From: Streptomyces sp. NBC_01445
GTDB lineage: Bacteria > Actinomycetota > Actinomycetes > Streptomycetales > Streptomycetaceae
Length of the DNA: 64,000 nucleotides
Direction: 5' to 3'
NCBI RefSeq assembly: GCF_035918235.1
Contig: NZ_CP109485.1
Coordinates: 8,525,001-8,589,000 of the forward strand
Position 1 is the first letter of the stretch. Each line of letters opens with the position of its first letter. The notes beneath the pieces were generated by a model. The model did not search any database. It was not told the origin of the DNA and saw nothing but the letters and a program-made list of their open reading frames with translations. Shown here piece after piece: positions 15,883 to 24,798 of the stretch. Both the position numbers and the translations under genes were made by a program.

Positions 15883-15997
15883 GTGGGTTCGAGTCGAACT
15901 CACTCGATTTCCTTCCCTGTTCACGGGACCGCGCCCGACCGGTTGAGCGTCCCGCACGTGGCGCCGTTGCGGCGGCCGACTCAAGGGAGTCCTTCTC

Positions 15998-16501
15998 ATG
16001 ACACAGATGCTTGCCCCGCCCAGCCCGGCGGCCCTTCGTGCCTGCATGGCCCGGTTCGCCACCGGTGTCACCGTCGTGACGTACGCGGGCGAAGACGGCC
16101 CGCGCGGCGCGACGATGAACTCCTTCACCTCCGTCTCCGCGGAGCCCCCACTTGTCCTCGTCAGTGTCGCCCGTCGCGCTCGCTGCCACGACCAGCTGCT
16201 CGACCGCCCCTTCTGTGTGAACATCCTGGGGGCCGAACAGGAGCCGCTGGCACGGCAGTTCGCCGGGGCGCGCGAGGCGGCCGAGCCGCGCTGGGCCGAC
16301 GGAACCTCCGTCCCGCGCCTGGCGAACCCCCTCGCCTGGGTGGAATGCGAGCCCTGGCGCACGTACGACGGCGGCGATCACACCCTCGTCCTGGGCCGCG
16401 TCACGGACCTCGGCCATCGCGACGGCGACGCACTCACCTACGCCTGGAGCCGGTTCGGCGCGGCGACCGAGTCGACCGACGGCTTCGAATACCTCATCTG
16501 A
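15998..16501 (+). CDS. hpaC: Flavin reductase component of 4-hydroxyphenylacetate 3-monooxygenase
   Basis: This 167-residue protein has the FMN-reductase split-barrel fold: 'RFATGVTVVTY', 'GATMNSFTSVSAEPPLVLVSVA' and 'CVNILGAEQEPLARQFAG' are the flavin-contact segments shared by HpaC-type reductases. 'DHTLVLGRVTDL' near the C terminus is also typical. It would use NAD(P)H to supply reduced flavin to the oxygenase encoded next. AAGGGAG precedes the start by 10 bases. It is the first gene of the hpa operon; hpaB follows after 53 bases. Confidence 0.9.
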   Translation: MTQMLAPPSPAALRACMARFATGVTVVTYAGEDGPRGATMNSFTSVSAEPPLVLVSVARRARCHDQLLDRPFCVNILGAEQEPLARQFAGAREAAEPRWADGTSVPRLANPLAWVECEPWRTYDGGDHTLVLGRVTDLGHRDGDALTYAWSRFGAATESTDGFEYLI

Positions 16502-16554
16502 TTCGGCGCGGCCCGCTCGCGGCCGCGCACTCCCACACTTTCAGGAGCACCAGC

Positions 16555-18021
16555 ATGCCTGCACGCACCGGCAAGGAATTCCTCGAGCGACTGTCCAACT
16601 CCCGTGCCACCGTGCACATCCAGGGCGAGACCCTCAAGGGCGGCATCCAGGACCACCCCGCTTTCCGCAATGTCGTCCAGACGTACGCCGAGCTGTACGA
16701 CCTCCAGCACTCCGACGCCCACAAGGACGTCCTCACCTACACCTCGCCCACGACCGGCGAGCCCGTCGGCACCTCCTTCCTCACCCCGAAGACTCCCGAG
16801 GACCTGGTCAAGCGCCGCAACGCGTTCAAGGTGTGGGCCGACCACAGCAACGGCATGCTCGGCCGTACCGGCGACTACATGAACAGCTCCCTGATGGCCC
16901 TCGCCTCGGCCGCCGACTGGTTCGCCCAGGCGAATCCGGCGTTCGGCGAGAACATCCGCCGCTACTACGAGCAGGTCCGCGAGCAGGACCTGCTGTGCAC
17001 GCACACCCTGATCCCGCCGCAGGTCAACCGCTCGGTCGCCGGCACCCAGCAGGCCGGCGGCAAGCTCGCCGCCCGCATCGTGAAGGAGGACGACAACGGC
17101 GTCGTGATCCGCGGAGCGCGCATGCTCGCGACCATCGCTCCGTTCGCCGACGAGATGCTCGTCTTCCCCTCGACCGTGCTGCGCGGCACCCCCGAGGACA
17201 AGCCGTACTCCTACGCCTTCGCCATCCCCAACGACACCCCGGGCCTGCGCTACATCGCCCGCGAACCGCTGGACTACGACCGGCCGCGCCACGACCACCC
17301 CCTCGCCTCCCGCTTCGAGGAGTCGGACTGCGTGGTCGTCTTCGACGACGTGCACGTCCCGTTCGAGCGCTGCTTCGCCCTGGGCGACGCGGAGCTCTGC
17401 AACGGCTTCTACTCGCAGACCAACTCGGTCAACCACATGACCCACCAGGTCGTGACCCGCACCACGGCCAAGACCGAGTATGTCCTCGGTCTGGTGTCGC
17501 TCCTCACCGAGGCCATCGGCATCGAGCAGTTCGGCCACGTCCAGGAGGACGTGGCCGAGATCATCACCACGCTGGAGACGCTGCGCGCCTTCCTGCGCGC
17601 CGCGGAGGCCGACGCCGAACTCAACGAGTACGGCGTGCTCACCCCGGCCTGGGCGCCGCTCAACGCCGCCCGCAACCTCTATCCCAAGCTCTACCAGCGC
17701 TTCCCGGCGATCCTGCGCAAGCTCGGCGCCTCCGGCCTGATGGCCACGCCGACCGAACTGGACGTCAACGGCCCCGCCGCCGCCGACATCGAGGCCTACC
17801 TGCAGTCGGCCACGCTGACGGGCGCGGAGCGCGTCAAGCTCTTCCGCCTGGTGTGGGACACCTGCATCTCCGCCTTCTCCAGCCGGCAGGCCCTGTACGA
17901 GTACTATTTCTTCGGCGACCCGGTGCGGATGGCCGGTGCCTACGTGAAGTCGTACGACCGCGAGCCCTACAAGGCCAAGGTGCAGGCCTTCTTGGACCAG
18001 CACAGCCTGGAGCGCTCGTGA
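16555..18021 (+). CDS. hpaB: 4-hydroxyphenylacetate 3-monooxygenase, oxygenase component
   Basis: This 488-residue protein belongs to the HpaB/PvcC/4-HBD flavoprotein family, with an acyl-CoA-dehydrogenase-like fold. It starts 'ARTGKEFLERLSNSRATVHI' and shows 'GRTGDYMNSSLMALASA', 'THTLIPPQVNRS', 'RGARMLATIAPFADEMLVFP' and 'FDDVHVPFERCF'. It hydroxylates 4-hydroxyphenylacetate to 3,4-dihydroxyphenylacetate (homoprotocatechuate) using free reduced FAD from HpaC. The ATG at 16555 follows CAGGAG; a longer open frame starting inside hpaC is not used. Its stop overlaps the next start (TGATG). The presence of hpaE and hpaD downstream supports the substrate. Confidence 0.93.
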   Translation: MPARTGKEFLERLSNSRATVHIQGETLKGGIQDHPAFRNVVQTYAELYDLQHSDAHKDVLTYTSPTTGEPVGTSFLTPKTPEDLVKRRNAFKVWADHSNGMLGRTGDYMNSSLMALASAADWFAQANPAFGENIRRYYEQVREQDLLCTHTLIPPQVNRSVAGTQQAGGKLAARIVKEDDNGVVIRGARMLATIAPFADEMLVFPSTVLRGTPEDKPYSYAFAIPNDTPGLRYIAREPLDYDRPRHDHPLASRFEESDCVVVFDDVHVPFERCFALGDAELCNGFYSQTNSVNHMTHQVVTRTTAKTEYVLGLVSLLTEAIGIEQFGHVQEDVAEIITTLETLRAFLRAAEADAELNEYGVLTPAWAPLNAARNLYPKLYQRFPAILRKLGASGLMATPTELDVNGPAAADIEAYLQSATLTGAERVKLFRLVWDTCISAFSSRQALYEYYFFGDPVRMAGAYVKSYDREPYKAKVQAFLDQHSLERS

Positions 18022-19511
18022 TGACGCACCCGCTCGGCAATCCTCCCTCGAAGATCATCGCGGTTCACCTCAACTACCCCAGCCGCGCCCGGGAACGGGG
18101 ACGCATCCCCGCCCACCCGTCCTACTTCCTCAAGCCGCCCTCGTCCCTCGCGGGCACCAAGGACGCCCTCGTGCGTCCGCAGGGCTGCGAACTCCTGGGC
18201 TTCGAGGGGGAGATCGCCCTGGTGATCGGCTCGCGCGCCCAGCGGGTGAGCCCTGAGGATGCCTGGGAGTACGTGCGCTGGGTGACCGCGGCCAATGACG
18301 CGGGGGTCTACGACCTGCGCTACGCGGACCGCGGCTCCAACCTCCGCTCCAAGGGGGCCGACGGGCTCACGCCGCTCGGCCCGCGACTCCTCGACGCCCG
18401 CCAACTCGACCCGGCCGCACTTCAGTTGCGTTCCTGGGTCAACGGTGAGCTGGTCCAGGACGACACCACGGACACCCTCCTGTTCCCCTTCGGGCAGCTG
18501 ATCGCCGACCTGTCGCGCCTCGTCACGCTGGAGCCGGGGGACGTCATCCTCACCGGCACCCCGGCCGGCGCCTCCGTCGCCTCACCGGGGGATGTGGTGG
18601 AGGTCGAGGTCCGCGGCAGCGGCCTGTCCACGGGCCGTCTGCGCAACCCCGTCGCCGCCGGGCCCGCCCTGGAGGCGTACGGAGCGATGCCCAGGGCGGA
18701 CGAGGTGGAGCGCGAGGCGGCGTACGGCACCGCCTACACGCCAACCCCCCTGCTAGCAAAGGGGCTTGAGGACGGGCTGCGGTCGGTTGCCGTCGCCACC
18801 CTCAGCGCACAGCTCCGCTCCCGCGGACTGCCGCACATGAGCATCGACGGCGTCCGCCCCACGCTGCCGGGCCAGAAGATGGTGGGCGTCGCCCACACCC
18901 TTCGCTACCTGCCCCTGCGCGAGGACCTCTTCAAGAAGTACGGCGCCGGCATGAACGCCCAGAAGCGGGCGATCGAGGAGCTGCGGCCCGGCCATGTACT
19001 CGTCATGGACGCCCGCCGCGACACCTCGGCCGGCACCCTCGGTGACATCCTCGCGCTGCGCGCCCAGACGCGCGGCGCGGCCGGGGTTGTCACCGACGGC
19101 GGCCTGCGTGACAGCGCCGCGGTCACCGATCTGGGCCTGCCGGTGTACCGCGGGGGTGAGCACCCCTCGGTCCTGGGCCGCCGCCATGTGCCGTGGGACT
19201 CCGGCGTGCCCATCGCCTGCGGTGGAGCCCTGGTCCAGCCCGGCGACCTGATCGTCGGCGACGCGGACGGCGTCGTGGTCGTACCGCTCGACCTCGCGGA
19301 GGAGCTGATCGCCGACTGCCAGGAGCAGGAGCTGCGCGAACAGTTCATCACCGAGCAGGTGCGCGCCGGGCACAGCGTGGACGGCCTCTACCCCCTCGGA
19401 CCTGAGTGGAGCGAGCCGTTCGAGCTGTGGCGCCGCAGCCGCACGCACGACACATCCGACACTTCTGACTCTTCGTACGCCCCGCATGCCTCGCAAGGAG
19501 ATTCCGCATGA
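18021..19511 (+). CDS. Fusion of FAH-family domain (HpaG-like) and RraA-like aldolase domain
   Basis: This 496-residue product starts at the ATG overlapping the hpaB stop. Residues about 10-225 form an FAH domain, with metal ligands in 'GFEGEIALVIG', 'NDAGVYDLR' and 'GDVILTGTPAGAS', like the homoprotocatechuate isomerase/decarboxylase HpaG. Residues about 250-465 form an RraA/HMG-aldolase-like domain ('VGVAHTLRYLP', 'DILALRAQTRGAAGVVTDGG' followed by LRD, 'IACGGALVQPGDLIVGDADG'). Classical HpaG is two FAH halves doing decarboxylation and isomerisation; here one half is replaced by a RraA fold, which in relatives decarboxylates oxaloacetate-type acids or cleaves 4-hydroxy-2-oxo acids. It may therefore decarboxylate the ring-cleavage product in one protein; this is inference. 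A Ser/Thr/Asp-rich tail ends it. Confidence 0.85.
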   Translation: MTHPLGNPPSKIIAVHLNYPSRARERGRIPAHPSYFLKPPSSLAGTKDALVRPQGCELLGFEGEIALVIGSRAQRVSPEDAWEYVRWVTAANDAGVYDLRYADRGSNLRSKGADGLTPLGPRLLDARQLDPAALQLRSWVNGELVQDDTTDTLLFPFGQLIADLSRLVTLEPGDVILTGTPAGASVASPGDVVEVEVRGSGLSTGRLRNPVAAGPALEAYGAMPRADEVEREAAYGTAYTPTPLLAKGLEDGLRSVAVATLSAQLRSRGLPHMSIDGVRPTLPGQKMVGVAHTLRYLPLREDLFKKYGAGMNAQKRAIEELRPGHVLVMDARRDTSAGTLGDILALRAQTRGAAGVVTDGGLRDSAAVTDLGLPVYRGGEHPSVLGRRHVPWDSGVPIACGGALVQPGDLIVGDADGVVVVPLDLAEELIADCQEQELREQFITEQVRAGHSVDGLYPLGPEWSEPFELWRRSRTHDTSDTSDSSYAPHASQGDSA

Positions 19512-20455
19512 AGTTCCGCAGCGATCCCGCCGTCATACGGGGATCCATCGCCCCTGTCGTCACCCCGTTCACCGACGAGGGCGCTGTCGACCATGAGGGC
19601 CTGCGCTCGCTGATCCGCTTCCAGCTGGATTCCGGCTCGCACGGCATCTCGCTCGGCGGCTCCACCGGTGAGCCGAGCGCGCAGACCGTCGCCGAGCGGA
19701 TTGCCGGCATGCGGACGGCGGTCGAGGAGATCGGGGACCGGGTCCCCTTCCTGCCGGGAACCGGCTCGCACAAGCTGAACGAGACACTCGAACTGACCGC
19801 AGCGGCAAGGGACTTGGGAGCCGACGCGGCACTAGTGATCACGCCCTATTACGCGCGCCCCACCCAGGAGGCCCTCTACCGGTGGTACGCCACCGTGGCC
19901 CGCGAGTTCCCGGACATGCCGATCGTCGCGTACAACGTGCCCTCGCGCACCGCCGTCGACATCGCACCCGAGACGGTGAAGCGACTGTTCACCGACTTCG
20001 AGAACTTCGTCGGCGTCAAGGAGACGACGAAGGACTTCGAGCACTTCTCCCGTGTGCTCCACGCCTGCGGCCGCTCGCTGCTCGTGTGGTCCGGTATCGA
20101 GCTGCTGTCCCTGCCGCTACTCGCCCTGGGCGGCGCCGGCTTCGTCAGCGCGGTGGCCAACCTGGCGCCGACCGCCGTGGCACGCATGTATGAGCTGTGG
20201 GAGGCGGGCGACTTCGAGGGCGCCCGCGAACTGCACTACCGCCTGCACCCGCTGGTGGACCTGCTGTTCGTGGAGACCAACCCGGCCCCGGCGAAGTGGG
20301 TCCTGGCCCAGCAGGGGCGGATCGCCTCGCCGCACGTACGGCCGCCGCTCATCACGCCCACCGACCCGGGCCTGACCCGCATCCGCGCGCTCCTCACCGA
20401 GGGCGGCGACCTGACGCAGCAGCTGGGAACGCAGCAGAACGGAGCCGACCAGTGA
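19508..20455 (+). CDS. DapA-superfamily aldolase in the hpa operon
   Basis: This 315-residue NAL/DapA class I aldolase retains the superfamily motifs: 'SLGGSTGEPSAQ' (GSTGE carboxylate binding), 'VITPYYARPTQEALYRWY' (active-site Tyr) and the Schiff-base Lys in 'FVGVKETTKD' near residue 162. In the enterobacterial hpa pathway the last aldol cleavage (4-hydroxy-2-oxoheptanedioate to pyruvate and succinic semialdehyde) is done by HpaI, a metal-dependent class II enzyme; none is present here, so this lysine-type aldolase may replace it, or act on an earlier intermediate. It overlaps neighbours at both ends by a few bases. Confidence 0.85.
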   Translation: MKFRSDPAVIRGSIAPVVTPFTDEGAVDHEGLRSLIRFQLDSGSHGISLGGSTGEPSAQTVAERIAGMRTAVEEIGDRVPFLPGTGSHKLNETLELTAAARDLGADAALVITPYYARPTQEALYRWYATVAREFPDMPIVAYNVPSRTAVDIAPETVKRLFTDFENFVGVKETTKDFEHFSRVLHACGRSLLVWSGIELLSLPLLALGGAGFVSAVANLAPTAVARMYELWEAGDFEGARELHYRLHPLVDLLFVETNPAPAKWVLAQQGRIASPHVRPPLITPTDPGLTRIRALLTEGGDLTQQLGTQQNGADQ

Positions 20456-21939
20456 GTAACTCGCCCGAGGGCCTGCCCTCGACCATCCGGCACTGGATCG
20501 GCGGCGAACTCGTCGACGCGTCCGACGGACGCACCTTCGACGTATCCGACCCTGCCTCCAACTCCGTCTACGCGCAGGCGGCACGCGGCGCAGCCGCCGA
20601 CATCCAACGGGCTGTCACTGCGGCCGAGTCCGCCTTCCCCGCCTGGTCGGCCCTCTCGAACCGTGAGCGCGCCCGCGTCCTGAACCGCATCGCCGACGCC
20701 GTGGAGGCGCGCCACGACCGGCTCGCCCAGTTCGAGTCGTACGACTCCGGCCTCCCGATCACCCAGGCCAGGGGCCAGGCACGCCGCGCCGCCGAGAACT
20801 TCCGCTACTTCGCCGACGTCATCGTCGCGCTCGGCGAGGAGGCGTTCCGGCAGGGCGGCGACCAGTTCAGCTACGTGGTGCGCACCCCGGTCGGGGTCGC
20901 CGGGCTCATCACACCGTGGAACACCCCGTTCATGCTGGAGAGCTGGAAACTCGCCCCGGCGCTCGCCTCCGGCTGCACCCTGATCCTCAAGCCCGCCGAG
21001 TGGACCCCGCTGTCCGCGACGCTGTGGCCGGAGATCTTCGCCGAGGCGGGCGTGCCGGCCGGAGTCGTGAACATCGTCCACGGCATCGGTGACGAGGCCG
21101 GTCAGGCACTGGTCGACCACCCGGACGTCCCGTTGATCTCCTTCACCGGCTCGACCGACACCGGTCGGCACATCATCCGTTCCTCCGCCGAGCACCTGAA
21201 GACCACCTCCATGGAACTGGGCGGCAAGTCGCCGGTGGTCCTGTTCGCCGACGCCGACATCGAGGCGGCCCTCGACTCGGTCGTCTTCGGCGTGTTCTCG
21301 CTCAACGGCGAGCGCTGCACTGCCGGTTCACGCGTCCTCGTCGAGCGGCCGCTCTACGAGGAGTTCACCCGCCGCCTCGCCGAGCGCGCCGAGCAGGTCA
21401 CGGTCGGACTCCCTGCGGACCCGGACACCCAGGTCGGCGCGCTGGTCCACAGTGAGCACTACGAACGTGTCCTGAACTACGTCGAGATCGGCAAGAAGGA
21501 AGCCCGGCTGGTGGCGGGTGGTGCCCGCCCCAACCACCTCGCCGAGGGCAACTACCTCCAGCCGACCGTCTTCGCCGATGTGGCGAGGGACGCCCGGATC
21601 TTCCAGGAGGAGATCTTCGGCCCCGTCGTGGCGGTCGCACCCTTCGACGACGAGGCGGAGGCGGTCGAGCTGGCGAACGCCACCCGGTTCGGCCTGGCCG
21701 CGTACATCTGGACCTCGGACCTCAAGCGCGGCCACCGCATCGCGCACGCCGTCGAATCCGGCATGGTCTGGATCAACTCCCACAACATCCGTGACCTGCG
21801 CACCCCCTTCGGCGGCGTGAAGGCATCCGGCGTGGGCCGCGAAGGAGGTGCCCACAGCATCGACTTCTACACCGAGTCCAAGATCGTCCACGTGGCCCTC
21901 GGAGACGTGCACACCCCCCGATTCGGAGTCGCCCGATGA
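20452..21939 (+). CDS. hpaE: 5-carboxymethyl-2-hydroxymuconate semialdehyde dehydrogenase
   Basis: This 495-residue aldehyde dehydrogenase starts at a GTG that overlaps the previous stop (GTGA). Family signatures are 'TPWNTPFMLESWKLAPALAS', catalytic Glu in 'MELGGKSP' and catalytic Cys in 'LNGERCTAGSRVLVE'. 'IRHWIGGELVDASDGRTFDV' at the N terminus and 'NSHNIRDLRTPFGGVKASG' match HpaE. It oxidises the semialdehyde formed by homoprotocatechuate 2,3-dioxygenase with NAD+. Its gene sits directly before hpaD with a four-base overlap, supporting the assignment. Confidence 0.92.
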   Translation: MSNSPEGLPSTIRHWIGGELVDASDGRTFDVSDPASNSVYAQAARGAAADIQRAVTAAESAFPAWSALSNRERARVLNRIADAVEARHDRLAQFESYDSGLPITQARGQARRAAENFRYFADVIVALGEEAFRQGGDQFSYVVRTPVGVAGLITPWNTPFMLESWKLAPALASGCTLILKPAEWTPLSATLWPEIFAEAGVPAGVVNIVHGIGDEAGQALVDHPDVPLISFTGSTDTGRHIIRSSAEHLKTTSMELGGKSPVVLFADADIEAALDSVVFGVFSLNGERCTAGSRVLVERPLYEEFTRRLAERAEQVTVGLPADPDTQVGALVHSEHYERVLNYVEIGKKEARLVAGGARPNHLAEGNYLQPTVFADVARDARIFQEEIFGPVVAVAPFDDEAEAVELANATRFGLAAYIWTSDLKRGHRIAHAVESGMVWINSHNIRDLRTPFGGVKASGVGREGGAHSIDFYTESKIVHVALGDVHTPRFGVAR

Positions 21940-22958
21940 CTGCCGCGCCTGCTGTGACTGTCGCACCCGCACCGGACGTGGTGCGCTCCGCCTACGCCCA
22001 GCTCGCTGTCACCGACCTGTCCCGGGCCCGCTGGTTCTGGGTGGACATGCTCGGCTTCCACGTCCAGCACGAGGACGCCGGCTCGCTCTACCTGCGCGGA
22101 ACGGACGAACTGACCCACCACTCCCTCGTCCTGCGCAAGGGCGAGACCGCGGCGCTCGACCACATCGCGTACCGCGTGCGTACCCCCGAGGACGTGGACA
22201 AGGCGGAGAGGTTCTTCACCGAACTCGGCCGCCCGGTAAAGAGGTTGAAGAAGGACGAGGGCACGGTCGGCGTCGGCGACGCGGTCCGCGTCATCGACCC
22301 GCTCGGCTTCCCGGTCGAGTTCTTCCACGACATCGAACGCGGCGAGCGTCTCATCCAGCGCTACGACCTCCACCGCGGCGCGCAGATCGCCCGCCTCGAC
22401 CACTTCAACATCTGCACCCCCGACATCCCGGCCGCCTACGCCCACTACAAGTCCCTCGGCTTCGGCTGCTCGGAGACCATCGAGGGCGACGAGCACGAGC
22501 TGTACGCGGCGTGGATGTACCGCAAGCAGACCGTCCACGACGTCGCCTTCACCGGTGGTGCCGGACCGCGCCTGCACCACCTAGGGGTGGCCACCCACGA
22601 ATCCCACCAGGTGCTGCGTACCGCCGACATCTTCGGCGCGCTCCACGAGGAGAAGCACATCGAGCGCGGGCCGGGCCGACACGGCGTCTCCAACGCCTTC
22701 TACGTCTACCTCCGCGACCCGGACGGCCACCGCGTCGAGATCTACACCTCCGACTACTACACCGGCGACCCGGACCACGAGACGTACCGCTGGAACGTCC
22801 ACGATGACCGCCGCCGCGACTTCTGGGGCAACGCGGTGATCGAGTCCTGGTACAAGGAGGCGACCCCGGTGCTCGACCTCGACGGGCGGCAGCAGCCGGT
22901 GAGCACCTCCCTGCTGGACGAGTGCGCCGTCCAGATCGGGGCCGACGGACTCGGCTGA
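21936..22958 (+). CDS. hpaD: 3,4-dihydroxyphenylacetate 2,3-dioxygenase (VOC/type I extradiol)
   Basis: This 340-residue type I extradiol dioxygenase has four VOC modules. The Fe(II)/Mn(II) ligands in the C-terminal domain are His in 'ARLDHFNICTPD', His in 'LHHLGVATHES' and Glu in 'GHRVEIYTSDYY'. 'SNAFYVYLRDPDGHR' and 'GDPDHETYRWN' are characteristic of the actinobacterial (Brevibacterium/Arthrobacter-type) homoprotocatechuate dioxygenase. It opens 3,4-dihydroxyphenylacetate to 5-carboxymethyl-2-hydroxymuconate semialdehyde, the HpaE substrate. A hairpin 12 bases after the stop ends the operon. Confidence 0.93.
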   Translation: MTAAPAVTVAPAPDVVRSAYAQLAVTDLSRARWFWVDMLGFHVQHEDAGSLYLRGTDELTHHSLVLRKGETAALDHIAYRVRTPEDVDKAERFFTELGRPVKRLKKDEGTVGVGDAVRVIDPLGFPVEFFHDIERGERLIQRYDLHRGAQIARLDHFNICTPDIPAAYAHYKSLGFGCSETIEGDEHELYAAWMYRKQTVHDVAFTGGAGPRLHHLGVATHESHQVLRTADIFGALHEEKHIERGPGRHGVSNAFYVYLRDPDGHRVEIYTSDYYTGDPDHETYRWNVHDDRRRDFWGNAVIESWYKEATPVLDLDGRQQPVSTSLLDECAVQIGADGLG

Positions 22959-23287
22959 CTGCGCGGAACAGCTCCGGTGCCGGGTGCGGCACCGGAGCGT
23001 TCAGCACGGCGAGGTCAGAGCGTGGATCGATGTGGACGGCCTCGGGCGGGGGCGCAAATGCCGCGATGGTGAACTGGCCGCCAGAACCGGCACCCTCCCT
23101 GGTCAACAGGGGTGACCCGACCTCGGAAACCGTTCGGTGGCTGCGCCGATTGCCGCGTATCCTGTAAAGGATCAAGTAGCCGTCCAAGGCTTCGACTTTG
23201 TCGAGGCAACTGCCCGGCTCAACCGTTGCTGGATGATCGGTCGGGCACGCGCCGAGATTGTCCACGTTGTAAGAGCGAGGGGGTGCC
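22959..23287. other. Intergenic region after hpaD
   Basis: This gap of about 330 bases holds the hpaD terminator hairpin (22971-22998). I see no credible gene in the rest. It presumably contains the promoter of the following tetR gene; no operator-like palindrome was recognised. Confidence 0.6.
22971..22998 (+). terminator. Rho-independent-type hairpin after hpaD
   Basis: GCTCCGGTGCC (22971-22981) pairs perfectly with GGCACCGGAGC (22988-22998) around a 6-base loop. It begins 12 bases after the hpaD stop. Confidence 0.85.
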
Positions 23288-23899
23288 ATGTCCGAGCAGG
23301 CGGCACCGACCACGGCGATCGCCCGGCCTACCAAGAGGCTCTCGGCAAGCCGTGAGCGAACCATCCTACGAGCCGTCTACGAGGTACTCGCTGAGTCCGG
23401 ATACCAGGGACTGCACTACGAGGCAGTGGCGACCCGCGCCAGGACGAGCAAGGCCACGCTGTACCGGCACTGGCCCACCAAGGCGGACCTGGTGACCACG
23501 GCCATCAGCTACCGCCCGGCCGAAGACCTGCAGGTGCCGGACACCGGCACGCTGCGCGGCGACCTCCTGGCATACCTCCGGTTGCTCGCCGAGTGGATGA
23601 GTGGCGAGCAAGGCGCCGTGATCAGCGGTCTTTTCGTCACCATGCGCAATGATGCCGAGCTCGCGGCGCTGCTGCGCCCCTTGTTGATCCCCGCTGTACC
23701 GCCCGTCCGGGCTGTCTGCGAGCGGGCGGAACAGCGTGGGGAACTCGCCCTGGATCACCAGGACGTGCGATTCATCGATGAGCTCTGTGCGCCGGCCCTG
23801 TTCATGCGCCACGCTCTGCTCGGCCTGCCTCTGGATGCGGAGTTCGTCGAGTATCTGGTCGACGGCGTTGCCATGCCGCTGCTGACCCGCGCCACGTGA
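23288..23899 (+). CDS. TetR-family transcriptional regulator
   Basis: This 203-residue TetR protein has its DNA-binding domain at about residues 20-65: 'RERTILRAVYEVLAESG' and 'EAVATRARTSKATLYRHWPTKADL'. The C-terminal domain ('LAYLRLLAEWMSGEQGAVISG') resembles TetR_C_16-like ligand domains. It follows the hpa operon in the same direction but is separated by a terminator, so it probably has its own promoter. Its target is not evident: no palindrome lies directly upstream, and the hpa promoter carries motifs better explained by the TetR at 4596 and a MarR protein. Confidence 0.88.
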   Translation: MSEQAAPTTAIARPTKRLSASRERTILRAVYEVLAESGYQGLHYEAVATRARTSKATLYRHWPTKADLVTTAISYRPAEDLQVPDTGTLRGDLLAYLRLLAEWMSGEQGAVISGLFVTMRNDAELAALLRPLLIPAVPPVRAVCERAEQRGELALDHQDVRFIDELCAPALFMRHALLGLPLDAEFVEYLVDGVAMPLLTRAT

Positions 23900-23944
23900 C
23901 GTCCCGGTCTGCTTCGGCGGCCCTGGGGGTCGGCCTCGTTCGGG

Positions 23945-24680
23945 TCACGCGATGAGTCTGAGTTTGTGAGATACGACGAGTCCGGCGGTGCCGAGCACCA
24001 TGGCGTGATCGTTGGCCTCGGCGAAGACGATCCGCGCGGGACCGGCCGCGGCGGCTGTAGCCGCTGTCGCGGTCCCGGCAGACATCTCGGCGCCGGGGTG
24101 TGCGGTGAGCCAGGCGGCGAGCGTCTCGCTGGCACGGTCGGCCAACAGGTCGATGGAGGGAGGTCTCGACGTCGACCAGGCTGGTTCCGTAGGTGCGCGC
24201 GGAAGGCGCAGTCGTCGACGCCCAGCACCCGCGGGCTGCGGGCGGGAACGTCGGGCGCCTGCAGCTGGCCGAGTAGCCGGTACTGGCCGGTGGGTACGGT
24301 GGGCAAACGGCACAGTCGCATGCCCGGTCGGCCGCCCGCTGTGAGCGCGACAGCCCGCCACAACGTCTTCACACCGGGGCCGGCGCGGGCATAACGCGTG
24401 GTCAGACCCTCGACCGGCTTGACGAACGCGCGGCGCCCGCAGCCACAGGCGGCGCAGAAGAACCGCAGGACCTCCAGTTTCACCACCACCCGGTGCCCGC
24501 CGACCGGGTACTCGGGGAGACGCCGTCCGTAGCGGCTGTGCACCCGGCGCTAGACGGTCGCGCAGTCCGGCACGTCAACTCCAGTACGACCCTGTGGACT
24601 TCGGCCACAGCCACCCCGTCCACTTCGGTCAACCGATCCAGCACCATCCCCACGGCATCCGGGAACAGCACGTCCTTCAA
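23945..24680 (-). pseudogene. Decayed ISL3-family transposase
   Basis: Fragments in different minus-strand frames together resemble an ISL3-type transposase N-terminal half: a start near 24680 ('DVLFPDAVGMVLDRLTEVDG'), then a zinc-finger segment in another frame ('FFCAACGCGRRAFVKPVEGL'), 'RVLGVDDCAFR', and after a further shift 'LLADRASETLAAWLTAHPGA'. The catalytic C-terminal half is absent. At least two frameshifts and the truncation make it non-functional. It marks a past insertion between the hpa and P450 modules. Confidence 0.75.
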
Positions 24681-24798
24681 CGCGAACAGATCCCCTATGG
24701 CCAGGGCATTCCCGCCGCCAAACGCACAGGCCGGGGACTACGCGATCGTGACCGTCACGAGATTCCGCCCAGACCTCTGTGTCCTTACCTCGCCCCGT

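Larger units (their letters stand above)
15597..15997. other. Divergent control region of permease and hpa operons
   Basis: No gene is supported in this 400-base gap. It contains the fourth ACG-N3-CGT operator (15742-15758) overlapping a -10-like TAGTAT, and a perfect 18-bp palindrome (15865-15882). The leader between these elements and hpaC is over 100 bases long. Confidence 0.7.

Noticed and set aside
16833..18020. Long open frame running through hpaB into the FAH-RraA gene (892 codons in total)
   Set aside because: The first 396 codons are an out-of-frame shadow of hpaB with arginine-rich, low-complexity content; the real start is the ATG at 18021.
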